A stretch of 64,000 nt of DNA from Vicinamibacterales bacterium (GTDB lineage: Bacteria > Acidobacteriota > Vicinamibacteria > Vicinamibacterales > UBA2999), in assembly GCA_030680175.1 (NCBI GenBank), contig JAUXWO010000050.1:1-64000 (forward strand). The letters are read 5' to 3'. Numbering within the stretch: position 1 is the stretch's first letter; each line of letters begins with the position of its first letter. The notes under the pieces were generated by a model. That model did not search any database and was not told the origin of the DNA. It saw nothing but the letters and a program-made list of their open reading frames with translations. This document shows, one piece after another, positions 1 through 11,858 of this stretch. The translations under genes and the position numbers were made by a program.

Positions 1-486
1 TGCGCGCTCCGCCACCGCCGCCGCATCGGCCGGCACGTCCGCGGGCCGGCGGCCGGCCAGCACCGCGAAGGCGGCCGCCGCCTGACGCCGGACATCCGCG
101 TGCAGGTCCCCCATCGCCGCGGCCAGGTGCCCGAAGGCCGCGGGCGGGACCGCCACCACGGGGGCGAACCCCGCGTCGAACGCCGCCAGCGCCCCGCTGA
201 AGTCGTCGACTTCTCCCGAAAGGCGCGCGCCGACGAGCAGGCGCAGCGTGGCGCCGATGGCTTCGGTCTGGATGCCGTCTTCGGGATCGCGCGCCAGCGC
301 CGAGACGGCCTCGGCGGCCTCCGGGTAGCCGGAGACATCGAGTTGCCGCAGCGCACGCACACGCACGGCGGGGTCCTGGCTCTGAAGGTCGGCGACCACC
401 GCGTCGAACGGCGCCTGCCGGACCTCGTCCCCCGCGGCCGGGCTGCCGGTCATCACGAGCAGCAGGCAGGCAAGGGCGCGGCGCAT
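1..486 (-). CDS. HEAT-repeat-like secreted protein, 3' end cut by window edge
   Basis: Reverse-strand reading from ATG at 486 gives MRRALACLLLVMTGSPAAGDEVRQAPFDAVVADLQSQDPAVRVRALRQL..., a signal peptide plus HEAT-like repeats, open to the window edge. The + strand ORF 100..543 is its antisense. Confidence 0.7.
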   Translation of the reverse strand, partial: MRRALACLLLVMTGSPAAGDEVRQAPFDAVVADLQSQDPAVRVRALRQLDVSGYPEAAEAVSALARDPEDGIQTEAIGATLRLLVGARLSGEVDDFSGALAAFDAGFAPVVAVPPAAFGHLAAAMGDLHADVRRQAAAAFAVLAGRRPADVPADAAAVAERA

Positions 487-488
487 CG

Positions 489-3500
<3,012 letters not shown>

Positions 3501-3553
3501 GGTACCTCAGACGGGACGGGGGGCCAAATCGGGGGCTTCGCTGGTCGCCGTTA

Positions 3554-3616
3554 GCTTTTCGCTGTTCGCTGTTCGCTGTTCGCTTTTCGCTTTTCGCTGT
3601 TCGCCGTTCGCGGTTC
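3554..3616. repeat. Heptameric tandem array, unit GCTKTTC, about 9 copies
   Basis: GCTTTTC GCTGTTC GCTGTTC GCTGTTC GCTTTTC GCTTTTC GCTGTTC GCCGTTC GCGGTTC read directly. Confidence 0.9.
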
Positions 3617-3644
3617 GCTTCTGCCCTTCGCGTTTTGCTCCTTT

Positions 3645-3688
3645 CAATCTGCTCAATCTGCAATCTGCAATCTGCAATCTGCAATCTG
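3645..3688. repeat. Heptameric tandem array, unit CAATCTG, 6 copies
   Basis: CAATCTG CT then five consecutive CAATCTG units. Confidence 0.92.
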
Positions 3689-3743
3689 CCATCTCATCCC
3701 CCCTCCCTTGTGCCGCCTCGTGGTCCCACAGTACGATTTGCGC

Positions 3744-4532
3744 ATGGAAGTCCGGTTGTTTCCGAACCCCGTCCGCCCGGGCGTGGGGCTGAAGCCGCGG
3801 CGGGAGAGCCAGCGGCCGTTTCTCCCGCAGCATGCGCGGCACTGCCCGGTGCTCGAGGCCGGCAGCGGCCTCGGCTATCTCGTGTACCCCGCGCTCGAGG
3901 CGCACGAGGCCTTTCACATCGAGTTCCAGGGGGACGGGCGCTTCGAGTTCCGCTACTTCCTCATGGGCGCGGACACGAAGTGGGTGCCGCTCTTCGCCTT
4001 GACGGTGACGCTGCCGGTCGGCAGCGTGGGCATGATCAAGAAGGAGGTCGCGTTCCTCGTCGCCAACCCGCCCATCTCGGAGGAGGGCGCCATCAAGGTG
4101 GCCCAGACCTTCATCGTCCTCGAGGATCTCGGGACGCCGCCGGGCGCGGTGACGCTGCGCGGGTCGACGAACTTCCGGACGCCGCCGGGCTGGGACACGG
4201 TGTACCTGCCCGTGCTGAACATGATCGAGCGGCCGATTGCACCGATGCTGGTGGTGCGGGTCGAGACGGACTGGTATCCGCAGGAGAGCGAGTTCCGCTA
4301 CGTGCTCGCGCCGGGCGAGGGCCTGCCGGGCTCGCGCACGCTGCCGATCGGCCAGGTGTGCTTCGTCCCGCGCGAGGAGGTCACGCTGCGCGACTGCACC
4401 GACGCCGAGATCGAGCAGATCAAGCAGGAGAAGGCCACCTTCATGCAGGAGAAGTCGGCGGCGAAGCGCACCACGAACTACGGGCTGGAGTACAGCCCGC
4501 ATTACTCGCAGAAGAGCAAAGCGAAGAAATAG
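3744..4532 (+). CDS. Conserved hypothetical protein
   Basis: [29 protein letters not shown]...[12 protein letters not shown]. The upstream 3708 start is less likely. Confidence 0.7.
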   Translation: MEVRLFPNPVRPGVGLKPRRESQRPFLPQHARHCPVLEAGSGLGYLVYPALEAHEAFHIEFQGDGRFEFRYFLMGADTKWVPLFALTVTLPVGSVGMIKKEVAFLVANPPISEEGAIKVAQTFIVLEDLGTPPGAVTLRGSTNFRTPPGWDTVYLPVLNMIERPIAPMLVVRVETDWYPQESEFRYVLAPGEGLPGSRTLPIGQVCFVPREEVTLRDCTDAEIEQIKQEKATFMQEKSAAKRTTNYGLEYSPHYSQKSKAKK

Positions 4533-4745
4533 GTGCACGGGGTGCACGGGGTGCACGGGGTGCCCAGGGTGCACGAGGTGCCCAGGGTGCACGGGGTGCC
4601 CAGGGTGCACGGGGTGCCCAGGGTGCACGGAGTGCCCAGGGTGCACGGAGTGCCCAGGGTGCACGGGGTGCCCAGGGTGCACGGGGTGCCCAGGGTGCAC
4701 GGAGTGCCCAGGGTGCACGGAGTGCCCAGGGTGCACGGAGTGCCC
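4530..4745. repeat. 9-bp tandem array (GGGGTGCCC/AGGGTGCAC alternating), about 24 units
   Basis: Direct reading: TAGGTGCAC GGGGTGCAC GGGGTGCAC GGGGTGCCC AGGGTGCAC ... The first unit overlaps the TAG stop. Followed by an 8-bp (GTGCCGAA-like) array to about 4785. Confidence 0.95.
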
Positions 4746-4832
4746 AGGTGCCGGGGTGCCGAAGTGCCGAAGTGCCGAAGTGCCGAAGGGCCCGGGTGCC
4801 TTGGGGGGCGGGGTCAGTGAAGGGGATAGTCG

Positions 4833-5018
4833 ATGAAGGATGAGCGGAAGGAGACGCTGGTGCTGGGGTCCGACAAGGTGGTCTTCCTCGAGGAGATGGC
4901 CAAGGCGTACGACCTGCCGGACATCGGCAAGGCCGTGCGTTGCCTGATCGACTGGGCGCGCGAGCATCCCGAGCAGCACAAGGACATCTTCGACGAGCAG
5001 CGCTGCCTGGATTGCTAG
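4833..5018 (+). CDS. Small conserved hypothetical protein (61 aa)
   Basis: [61 protein letters not shown]; compact acidic/helical ORF. Confidence 0.6.
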   Translation: MKDERKETLVLGSDKVVFLEEMAKAYDLPDIGKAVRCLIDWAREHPEQHKDIFDEQRCLDC

Positions 5019-5165
5019 TCCCCTGGGAAGCGTGGCGCGTCCGCACTAGTCCCGGGCGGTGGCCTCAACGGCTGCCGGTTGCCGTGATTCGGCCGGGCTG
5101 GTATGATGGGAGCTTCGCGCGAAGGGACGGCCTCCGACAGGCCCCCACCGCGCACCCTCCGCCTG

Positions 5166-5241
5166 GCCGGCATAGCTCAGTTGGTAGAGCAGCTGATTCG
5201 TAATCAGCAGGTCGTCGGTTCGAGTCCGACTGCCGGCTCCA
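5166..5241 (+). tRNA. tRNA-Thr(CGT)
   Basis: Cloverleaf: GCCGGCA / GCTC-GAGC D-arm / GCTGA-TTCGTAA-TCAGC anticodon arm / GTCGG-TTCGAGT-CCGAC T-arm / TGCCGGC T CCA. Confidence 0.96.
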
Positions 5242-5531
5242 GAATTCCTGGACATCCCTTCCCCGCCAGCAGCGCGCACTCCGCGTGCATGCGCCACGCC
5301 GGCACTGCAGATTATTCACTCACCCCGTGGCCTCCGTGGCCCGAACCGTGACCAACCCCTGGTCAGCCTATCGCGCCGACGCCTGCCCACTGGCCCTGCC
5401 CCATCGCTTGCAGTAGGATGCGCCGAAAGGACTTAGGCCGTCCGCTCGAACCCCGAACCGTGACCAAGTCTTGCGAAGCCTCGCAAGGATCGGCCTGGAG
5501 GGGGTCCGCAGGGCCTGCAGTCTAATTACAG

Positions 5532-5538
5532 GTTAGGC
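5532..5538 (+). other. Integron core site GTTAGGC (5' boundary of first visible cassette; attI or remnant attC)
   Basis: ...attacagGTTAGGCcgacg... No clear R''/L'' partner upstream. Confidence 0.5.
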
Positions 5539-5611
5539 CGACGACACACATTCCACAGTCGGGCAGCCTTGAGCCGTCTCCCGGACATCAGATAAGGATA
5601 AGTGACCATCC

Positions 5612-6001
5612 ATGCTCGCCAATCTCGTCGCATTAGCTGTTGCGTCAGCAATCGCCCTTAGTGCTTCGCAAGCGTTCCCTGTCATCGGAGCCACCTACCA
5701 GCTGGACCGGGCCAAGTACCCAGGCCGCGTGGCAGTGTGCACGACCGAAGCTGCGATGAGCGCTTACGCAGAGGCAGAGGCAAGGCGCGATCAAGCCGCC
5801 ATGAAGCGGATGGTGATGAATGTCTCAACGATGGCCGACCTCAACGCAATGAAGAAGGCCGAAGCGTGCACGATGGTGAGCAGTTCGTCCCAGGCCAAGA
5901 TCATCGAGAAGGGTATCGAAGCCCACAAGGCCGAGTTCGCAGCGTTCGCGTTGACACCGATGTGGGGGCATTACTTGTACTTCGGCGGCCGGGTCAGGTA
6001 G
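5612..6001 (+). CDS. Putative secreted cassette-encoded hypothetical protein
   Basis: MLANLVALAVASAIALSASQAFPVIG signal-like N-terminus; the ORF lies between GTTAGGC (5532) and attC1. Confidence 0.65.
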   Translation: MLANLVALAVASAIALSASQAFPVIGATYQLDRAKYPGRVAVCTTEAAMSAYAEAEARRDQAAMKRMVMNVSTMADLNAMKKAEACTMVSSSSQAKIIEKGIEAHKAEFAAFALTPMWGHYLYFGGRVR

Positions 6002-6101
6002 CCCCGCGTGTGCGCACCGTCGCCGGTGGGAGGGTGTCGAGGCGGCGACGGCGCCGTATGCATCGCACTCCGCTGCACCCGCGTCGGCTCGCCGAAGAGC
6101 G

Positions 6102-6168
6102 GCCTAACAAGCGGTTGCAGCCGTCGGCGGCGATCATGGGCCGCCGCGGCTGAACCGCCACGTTAGGC
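6102..6168 (+). other. attC1 (integron cassette recombination site)
   Basis: GCCTAAC...gcggttGcagccg...cggctgaaccgc...GTTAGGC; arms pair with one extrahelical G. Confidence 0.9.
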
Positions 6169-6177
6169 AGACCACGC

Positions 6178-6843
6178 ATGCTGACCGTCTCAGAGCTACT
6201 CTTCGAGCGGTTCTGCCAAAGCCGCCACATTGTTCACAGGCAAGTGCCTGCCGGACCGAGGCAGACGCCAGACTATGAGCTTGATGTCGGTAGCGTGACG
6301 ATCGTGGTCGAAGTCAAACAGCTCGAGCCGAATAACGGAGATCGTGAATTGGCTCACGATGCAGTCGAAGGCGGTTCCGCATCGTGCTGGGTCGATATGG
6401 GCCGGGCACGCCAGAGCATTCTTGACGGCGTGAAGCAACTGCGCGCTCACGCCAAGGGTCGGCACCCGGCCCTGGTCGTTCTCTACGAGGTCGTGGACTT
6501 GCTCGACTATCTCGGAGCTGACAGCATCGCTCAGTGCATGTACGGACCTGAGCGAGTTCATGTCGCCGTGCCTCATGCGCCGGACGCTGAGCCATGGGTG
6601 CTCGGCGCAAGCTACGGCGGTGGCCGAGTTGTCACCGCGTCGCACAACACGACCCTCAGTGCGGTGGCTGTCCTGCGGCGCGCGGGTGATGCGGAAACGC
6701 TATCAGTGTTTCACAACGCTTACGCCGCGATTCCACTGAACCCCGATCAGTTTCAGCTGGATGGGGTGCGCCACTTCGTGTGGCAAGCCCGAGATGACCG
6801 TCATCTTCCGTACTGGGTCGAGGTGACATCACCGGCTGCCTAA
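6178..6843 (+). CDS. Cassette protein with PD-(D/E)XK nuclease-like motif
   Basis: ORF starts 10 bp after the attC1 core and ends in attC2. Motif TPDYELDVGSVTIVVEVKQ fits PD-x(n)-ExK. Confidence 0.65.
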   Translation: MLTVSELLFERFCQSRHIVHRQVPAGPRQTPDYELDVGSVTIVVEVKQLEPNNGDRELAHDAVEGGSASCWVDMGRARQSILDGVKQLRAHAKGRHPALVVLYEVVDLLDYLGADSIAQCMYGPERVHVAVPHAPDAEPWVLGASYGGGRVVTASHNTTLSAVAVLRRAGDAETLSVFHNAYAAIPLNPDQFQLDGVRHFVWQARDDRHLPYWVEVTSPAA

Positions 6844-6912
6844 CCAGCGGTTGCAGCCGGCGGCGCGCTGGTGCAGCCTGAGCGCGCCGCGGCTGAACCG
6901 CGGACGTTCGGC
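6838..6912 (+). other. attC2
   Basis: GCCTAAC cagcggttGcagccgg...gcggctgaaccgcgga GTTCGGC; same arm pairing as attC1. Confidence 0.85.
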
Positions 6913-6948
6913 CACGGAGGAAATGCAAGTGAATGGGGTGCCGTTGTC

Positions 6949-8295
6949 GTGAGAGGGCCGTTCTTCAAGTACTGGAATCGCGTTCGTTCCGGTTTCTGGT
7001 TTGTCCCGGCGGTCATGGCCGGCGTGGCCGTGGCGTTGGCCCTCGTGAGCGTCACCGTGGACGAGCCGTTAACGGAATGGTTGGCGCTCAACTTGGGCTG
7101 GACGTTCACCGGTGGTGCGGAAGGAGCGAGCGCCCTGCTGGGGATCGTCGCCGGATCGATGATTACCATCGCCGGGGTGGTGTTCTCGATGACGTTGGTC
7201 ACCCTCTCGCTGGCCTCGTCTCAGCTGGGACCCCGTTTGCTGCGCAGTTTCATGCGCGATTCCAGCACACAAGTAGTACTCGGCACGTTCATCGCCACCT
7301 TCCTGTACTGCCTGCTCGTCCTCCGCACGATTCGACGCGCGGAGGAGGTCGCTTTCGTCCCGCATCTGTCGGTCACGCTCGGCGTTCTACTCGCGATGGC
7401 GAGCGTGGCGGTGCTGATCTACTTCATCCATCACGTTTCCGTATCCATCCAGGCCAACGAGATCGCAGCGCGGATCGGCAAGGAACTGATCGAGAGGATC
7501 GACCATCTGTTCCCGGGACACATCGGACAGGGAGCGTCACGGATTCCGGCGGAGCCACCTGACGCGAGCTTCTTCGAGGCGTTCGACCAGGAGGCTCGGC
7601 CGGTCGGCGCGGACGGGGACGGCTACCTTCAGTTCGTCGACGCGGAGGCCTTGCTGGCGCTGGCGATGGAAGAGGATCTGGTGGTCCGACTGGAGCGAAG
7701 GCCTGGAGACTACGTCGTCGCCAGCTGTCCACTGGCGCTGGTCTGGCCAGGAAGCCGAGTGACCGACCGACTCACCGAGCAGGTCCAGTCCCTCTTGGTC
7801 CTGGGCCACCAGCGGACTTCTGACCAGGACATCGAGTTCGGGGTGAACCAGCTGGTGGAGATTGCGGTCCGGGCCCTGTCCCCTGGGCTGAATGACCCGT
7901 TCACGGCGATGACGTGTGTGGACCACTTGGGATCCGCTTTGTGTCGTTTGGCTACACGAGACATGCCATCGCCTTATCGCCATGACCGCCGGAATCAGCT
8001 TCGGGTGATTGCACGTGGTAATACGTTCCCGGAGGTCGTGGATGCGGCGTTCAACCAGATCCGGCAATCTTGCCGCTCCAGCGCCTCGGTGACGATCCGC
8101 CTGCTGGAAACGATCGCCGTGGTCGCGACCTTCGTGCATCAGCCACAGGACCACGCCACCCTCTTGCAGCACGCTGAAATGATCGCCCGAGGGGCAAGCG
8201 AGGGGCTGCCCGAAGAAAAGGACCGCCGGGCAGTGGAAGAGCGCCGCCAGGCGGTAAGCCGGTTATGCAGCGAACCGGCAGGCGCTGGCCGCTGA
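6949..8295 (+). CDS. DUF2254 domain-containing membrane protein
   Basis: ...SMITIAGVVFSMTLVTLSLASSQLGPRLLRSFMRDSSTQVVLGTFIATFLYCLLVL... DUF2254 hallmark. GTG start chosen downstream of attC2. Confidence 0.85.
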   Translation: MRGPFFKYWNRVRSGFWFVPAVMAGVAVALALVSVTVDEPLTEWLALNLGWTFTGGAEGASALLGIVAGSMITIAGVVFSMTLVTLSLASSQLGPRLLRSFMRDSSTQVVLGTFIATFLYCLLVLRTIRRAEEVAFVPHLSVTLGVLLAMASVAVLIYFIHHVSVSIQANEIAARIGKELIERIDHLFPGHIGQGASRIPAEPPDASFFEAFDQEARPVGADGDGYLQFVDAEALLALAMEEDLVVRLERRPGDYVVASCPLALVWPGSRVTDRLTEQVQSLLVLGHQRTSDQDIEFGVNQLVEIAVRALSPGLNDPFTAMTCVDHLGSALCRLATRDMPSPYRHDRRNQLRVIARGNTFPEVVDAAFNQIRQSCRSSASVTIRLLETIAVVATFVHQPQDHATLLQHAEMIARGASEGLPEEKDRRAVEERRQAVSRLCSEPAGAGR

Positions 8296-8379
8296 AACGC
8301 GCGTACGCCCGGGCAGTACACTCTGAGGCGAGGGGTTGGGATCTTGGGCCGGGCGCCCATGGCGGTCAGCAAAGAGACC

Positions 8380-8439
8380 GCCGAACAACAGCATGCAGCG
8401 GACGGCGCTGCGCGCCGCCGCTGATGCTGAGCGCTAGGC
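8380..8439 (+). other. attC3
   Basis: GCCGAAC aacagcatGcagcgg ... ccgctgatgctg agc GCTAGGC; R' core has a one-base deviation from GTTAGGC. Confidence 0.75.
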
Positions 8440-8464
8440 AGACAGGTTGGCGGAGCGCCGAGTG

Positions 8465-8989
8465 ATGAAACGAATCCGATTCAGCGCTGCGGTGAGTCTC
8501 GATGGCTACATCGCGGGCCCGAACGGCGAGGCCGATTGGATCGTGCCCGACCCGGAAAGGGACTTCCCCACACTGATCGCACAGTTCGATACGCTACTCG
8601 TTGGTCGACGGACGTTCGAGACGATGGTTCGCAGGAAGCGAACGACCATGCTTGGCATGCGCACCGTCGTCCTGTCGACCACGTTGCGGCAAGTCGACCA
8701 TCCGGAGGTGACAATCGTTAGCGAGGGAGTGGACGCTGCCGTGAGAAGGCTGCGCGCCAACTCGCAGAAGGACGTCTGGCTCTTCGGGGGCGGCGAGGTG
8801 TTCGGACGCCTCCTGGCGTGCGGCCTCGTAGACGGCGTAGAACTCGCCGTCCAACCGGTTCTTCTCGGCGGCGGGATTCCGCTTCTGCGCGAGACCCTGC
8901 ATCGACACCGGTTGCACCTCGCCGCGCATCGAGTGTCGCAGGTAGGAGTGGTCCATCTCGAATACGCGGCCCAGCACTCGGCTGCCTAA
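8465..8989 (+). CDS. Dihydrofolate reductase / RibD C-terminal family protein
   Basis: MKRIRFSAAVSLDGYIAGPNGEADWI...LLVGRRTFETM...WLFGGGEVFGRLL...VQPVLLGGGIPLL, typical of the DHFR-like RibD_C fold. Confidence 0.85.
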   Translation: MKRIRFSAAVSLDGYIAGPNGEADWIVPDPERDFPTLIAQFDTLLVGRRTFETMVRRKRTTMLGMRTVVLSTTLRQVDHPEVTIVSEGVDAAVRRLRANSQKDVWLFGGGEVFGRLLACGLVDGVELAVQPVLLGGGIPLLRETLHRHRLHLAAHRVSQVGVVHLEYAAQHSAA

Positions 8990-9010
8990 CCAGCGGTTGC
9001 AGCCGACGGC
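8984..9010 (+). other. attC4, left half (interrupted by IS)
   Basis: GCCTAACCAGCGGTTGCAGCCGACGGC, then IS left end. Confidence 0.85.
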
Positions 9011-9062
9011 TGATCTTCCCTCGATAAAGTAGACACTTCCCTCTAACGATCGGAGGTGTCCG

Positions 9063-9428
9063 ATGGCACGAGCAGGCCCGAAGAAGGTGCGCCGCTATAG
9101 CCTCGAGTTCAAGCTCAAGGCGGTGAAGCTGACGCAGCTCGCCGGCGTGCAGGTCCAGGACGTGGCGGAGGCCCTGGAGATCCATCCGTTCATGCTGTCG
9201 AAGTGGCGCAAGGAGGCCCGCGAGGGGACCTTGCGCGGCCGGGCCGAGCTGTCGGCGGCAGTGAAGACGCCAACGCCGCGCGAGGTGACCCGCTACCACG
9301 CCCTGAGGCGGGCGCACGCGCTGCTGCAGGAGGAGCATGCCCTCCTAAAAAAAGCCATCCGGTTCTGTTCCGCACGAAGGCCGACGTCTTCGCCTTCATC
9401 GAGCAAGAGCGGGCGACGTTCGGGGTGA
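9063..9428 (+). CDS. IS3-family transposase OrfA (HTH)
   Basis: MARAGPKKVRRYSLEFKLKAVKLTQLAGVQVQDVAEALEIHPFMLSKWRKEAREG; A7 slippery run at 9347-9353. Confidence 0.9.
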   Translation: MARAGPKKVRRYSLEFKLKAVKLTQLAGVQVQDVAEALEIHPFMLSKWRKEAREGTLRGRAELSAAVKTPTPREVTRYHALRRAHALLQEEHALLKKAIRFCSARRPTSSPSSSKSGRRSG

Positions 9429-10234
9429 CGCGGCTGTGTCGGTGCTACGGGGTCACGCGGGCCGGGTTCTACGCGTGGCGTCGCCGCCCCGAGAGCCGTC
9501 ACCAGGCGCAGGACCGGGCCCTCTCGACCGCAATCGCGGCGATCTTCGCGGCCAGTCGAGGCACGTATGGCAGCCCGCGTGTCCATCAGGCGCTGCGCCA
9601 CGCCGGGCACCGGGTGAGTCGGCGCCGTGTCGAGCGCCTGATGCGGTACGCCGGCCTCCGCGGACGCGTCGCGCGTCTGTATCGGCGCAAGGCGGGCACC
9701 GCACGCTGGTTCGGCCAGCATCCGAATCACGTGCGCTGGACGCGCGCCACGGGCCCGAATCAGATCTGGATCGGGGACCTGACGTATCTCCGCGTCGGGA
9801 CGCGGTGGTGGTACATGGCAACCGTGCTCGACCAGTACTCGCGGCGCGTGCTGGCGTGGCGCCTCGGGACGATTCGCGACGCGCGATTGACGGGGGCGGT
9901 GATCCGGGCGGCCCTGCGGCGGCGCCGCCCCGCCCTCGGGCTGGTCTTTCACAGCGACCGCGACAGTGAGTTCCTCGGCGCCGCCGTGCGCCATGGCCTG
10001 GCGGCCCACGGCGTGCGCCAGAGTATGACGCGAGGGGGCGCCCCAGGAGAGAACCCTCACATCGAGTCGTTCTTTCACTCCTGTAAGGCGGACGCCATCC
10101 ACGGACGGGACTTTCGCAGCATCGACGAGCTGAGGCGCACGCTCCGGTGGTACCTGCCGTTCTACAACCACCGGCGTCTGCACTCCGCGCTGGGGTATCA
10201 GTCTCCCGTTGACTATGAGCGCCGAGCCGCGTAG
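9354..10234 (+). CDS. IS3-family transposase OrfB (DDE integrase core), made by -1 frameshift from OrfA
   Basis: GTYGSPRVHQAL, IGDLTYLRV, FHSDRDSEF, ENPHIESFFHSCK, FYNHRRLHSALGYQSPVDYE. Frame is -1 relative to OrfA and open since 9203. Confidence 0.93.
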
Positions 10235-10267
10235 AACACTCGTGTCTACAGAAGCGAGGGAAGATCC

Positions 10268-10318
10268 CGGCGGCCGGTGCGATCCTGAGCCGCCGCGGCT
10301 GAACCGCAGTCGTTAGCC
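10268..10318 (+). other. attC4, right half
   Basis: cggcggccggtgcgatcctgagccgccgcggctgaaccgcagtcGTTAGCC, complementary to the left half. Confidence 0.85.
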
Positions 10319-10366
10319 GGACGAGACCAAGGTGCGACCCCGATTTAAGTTGCCGGCACAGGAGGT

Positions 10367-11053
10367 ATGGTGTTTGCCATCAATCATGCTGCGACCGCTC
10401 TCTTCATCCGTCGACGGTACCCAGATGTTGCGTTCATTCCGATCCTGCTCTCCGTTCAAGTCATGGAGTTGCTGTGGGTCACACTGAATTACCTGGGCCT
10501 CGAACGAACCACGACGGAGCCTGTGGTGCGCTACGTCGGCGACATCCACCTCGAGTTCATGCCGTACTCGCACTCCGTCACCACCATGCTCGCTGTTGCA
10601 GGATTGTCATGGGCCGCAGGCGCGGCGTTCCGAAGACCGCAGCTGGGGGCCGCGTTCGGCATCGGTGTGCTGTCGCATCTTCTACTGGATCTGGCTACTC
10701 ACAACGGAGACATTGCTCTGGCTCCATTCACTGGGAGTGAGGGGTACGGGACGTATCTCTATGGCAGGCTGCCAGCTCTCGCCTTCGTCGTCGAGCTCGG
10801 CTTTGGCGTCCTCTGCTGGTGGGTGTACCGTGGGGGCCGGGCGCTGTTGGCCGTCATCGTAGGCTTTAACCTGGCCAACCTGTCTCTGTTCTTCCCAGCA
10901 GTGCCGGGCCTTGAAGGAATGCTGGCGGGCCGGTCACAGCTACTTGTGACCGTGATTCTCGTTCAAATTGGCGTCACGCTTTGGGCCATTTGGTGGGCTG
11001 CGAACCACCGCGGCCCCCGAGAATCGCCGCCTACCGCGACCCACGCCGGCTAA
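10367..11053 (+). CDS. Cassette-encoded integral membrane protein, YdjM/metal-dependent-hydrolase-like
   Basis: INHAATALF..., PYSHSVTT, GVLSHLLLDLATHNGD plus multiple TMs; aggaggt RBS just upstream. Confidence 0.65.
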   Translation: MVFAINHAATALFIRRRYPDVAFIPILLSVQVMELLWVTLNYLGLERTTTEPVVRYVGDIHLEFMPYSHSVTTMLAVAGLSWAAGAAFRRPQLGAAFGIGVLSHLLLDLATHNGDIALAPFTGSEGYGTYLYGRLPALAFVVELGFGVLCWWVYRGGRALLAVIVGFNLANLSLFFPAVPGLEGMLAGRSQLLVTVILVQIGVTLWAIWWAANHRGPRESPPTATHAG

Positions 11054-11135
11054 CAATCGCGTGAAGCCGCGGGCGCCCGGCAGTTCGTGGCAGAATCCCG
11101 GCAGGCAGCCGCCGCGGCTCACGCGCCGGTTAGAC
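11048..11135 (+). other. attC5
   Basis: GGCTAAC aatcgcgtgAagccgcgg ... ccgcggctcacgcgccg GTTAGAC; extrahelical A. Confidence 0.85.
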
Positions 11136-11182
11136 CGCACGAATGCCATCGGTGCGGTATGGTATCGTCATATACATCGACC

Positions 11183-11524
11183 ATGGGCGAGCTCGACGAT
11201 CTGGTGGCCGGGCTCGAGGGCTTCGAGTGGGACGACGGCAACTCGGCCAAGAACTGGCTGCGCCACGAAGTCCAGCAGGCCGAGGCCGAGCAGGCGCTGC
11301 TCAACACCCCGCTCGTCGTGGCTGTCACCCTCAAGCACGGGGCGGGCGAACCGCGCTACGTGGCCCTGGGGCAGACAGATACGGGGCGTCTCTTGACGGT
11401 GGTCTTCACCGTCCGCGGCACCAAGGTCCGTGTCATCTCGGCACGCGCGATGAGCAAACCGGAGCGGAAGGTTTATGGCGAAGTCCAAGCGAACTCCGAA
11501 GGCCGTCCCGGCGTTCAAGACTGA
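11183..11524 (+). CDS. brnT: BrnT family toxin
   Basis: GLEGFEWDDGNSAKNWLRHEVQQAEAEQALLNTPLVV...GRLLTVVFTVRGTKVRVISARAMSKPERKVYGE, a BrnT signature. Confidence 0.9.
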   Translation: MGELDDLVAGLEGFEWDDGNSAKNWLRHEVQQAEAEQALLNTPLVVAVTLKHGAGEPRYVALGQTDTGRLLTVVFTVRGTKVRVISARAMSKPERKVYGEVQANSEGRPGVQD

Positions 11525-11858
11525 GGCGGAAGAGCGGCGGTTCTGGGAAACGCACGACACCACGGCCTACGTCGACTGGTCGGCGGCGAAGCCCGCGCGC
11601 TTTCCCAATCTGAAGCCATCGACGGAGACGATCTCCCTTCGGCTCCCGGCCGGCCTGCTGGCCGACTTGAAGGCACTCGCGAACAAGCAGGATGTGCCCT
11701 ATCAGTCGTTGCTCAAAGTGTTCCTCGCCGACCGGGTGGCTCGAGAGTGGCGCGCGTCGCGCGTCTCCGGCGCGCGGTCGAACAAAGCGGTGCAGCCGAC
11801 GAGCCGCGCTCGGAAGGGTGCCAAGTCGCCAAGGCGTACCCGCGCGGCTCGCGGCTGA
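11475..11858 (+). CDS. brnA: BrnA family antitoxin
   Basis: PAFKTEAEERRFWETHDTTAYVDWSAAKPARFPNLKPSTETISLRLPAGLLADLKALANKQDVPYQSLLKVFLADRV; overlaps the 3' end of brnT and reads into attC6. Confidence 0.9.
   Translation: MAKSKRTPKAVPAFKTEAEERRFWETHDTTAYVDWSAAKPARFPNLKPSTETISLRLPAGLLADLKALANKQDVPYQSLLKVFLADRVAREWRASRVSGARSNKAVQPTSRARKGAKSPRRTRAARG

Larger units (their letters stand above)
9011..10267 (+). mobile_element. IS3-family insertion sequence
   Basis: Imperfect terminal inverted repeats TGATCTTCCCTCG-N5-GTAGACAC / GGATCTTCCCTCG-N5-GTAGACAC; putative 4-bp target duplication CGGC (9007-9010, 10268-10271). Confidence 0.92.

Noticed and set aside
4530-4790. CRISPR array
   Set aside because: Units are contiguous 8-9 bp repeats with no unique spacers; no cas genes in the window.
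3635-4843. Collagen-like GAR/GAQ repeat ORF and antisense HPGH-rich ORF (3507..4979)
   Set aside because: Both are frame artefacts of the stop-free 9-bp tandem array; real genes end at 4532 and start at 4833.
8465-8989. Cassette DHFR as a trimethoprim-resistance dfr gene
   Set aside because: Sequence fits the RibD_C/YyaP-like DHFR superfamily, not DfrA/DfrB; no resistance claim supported.
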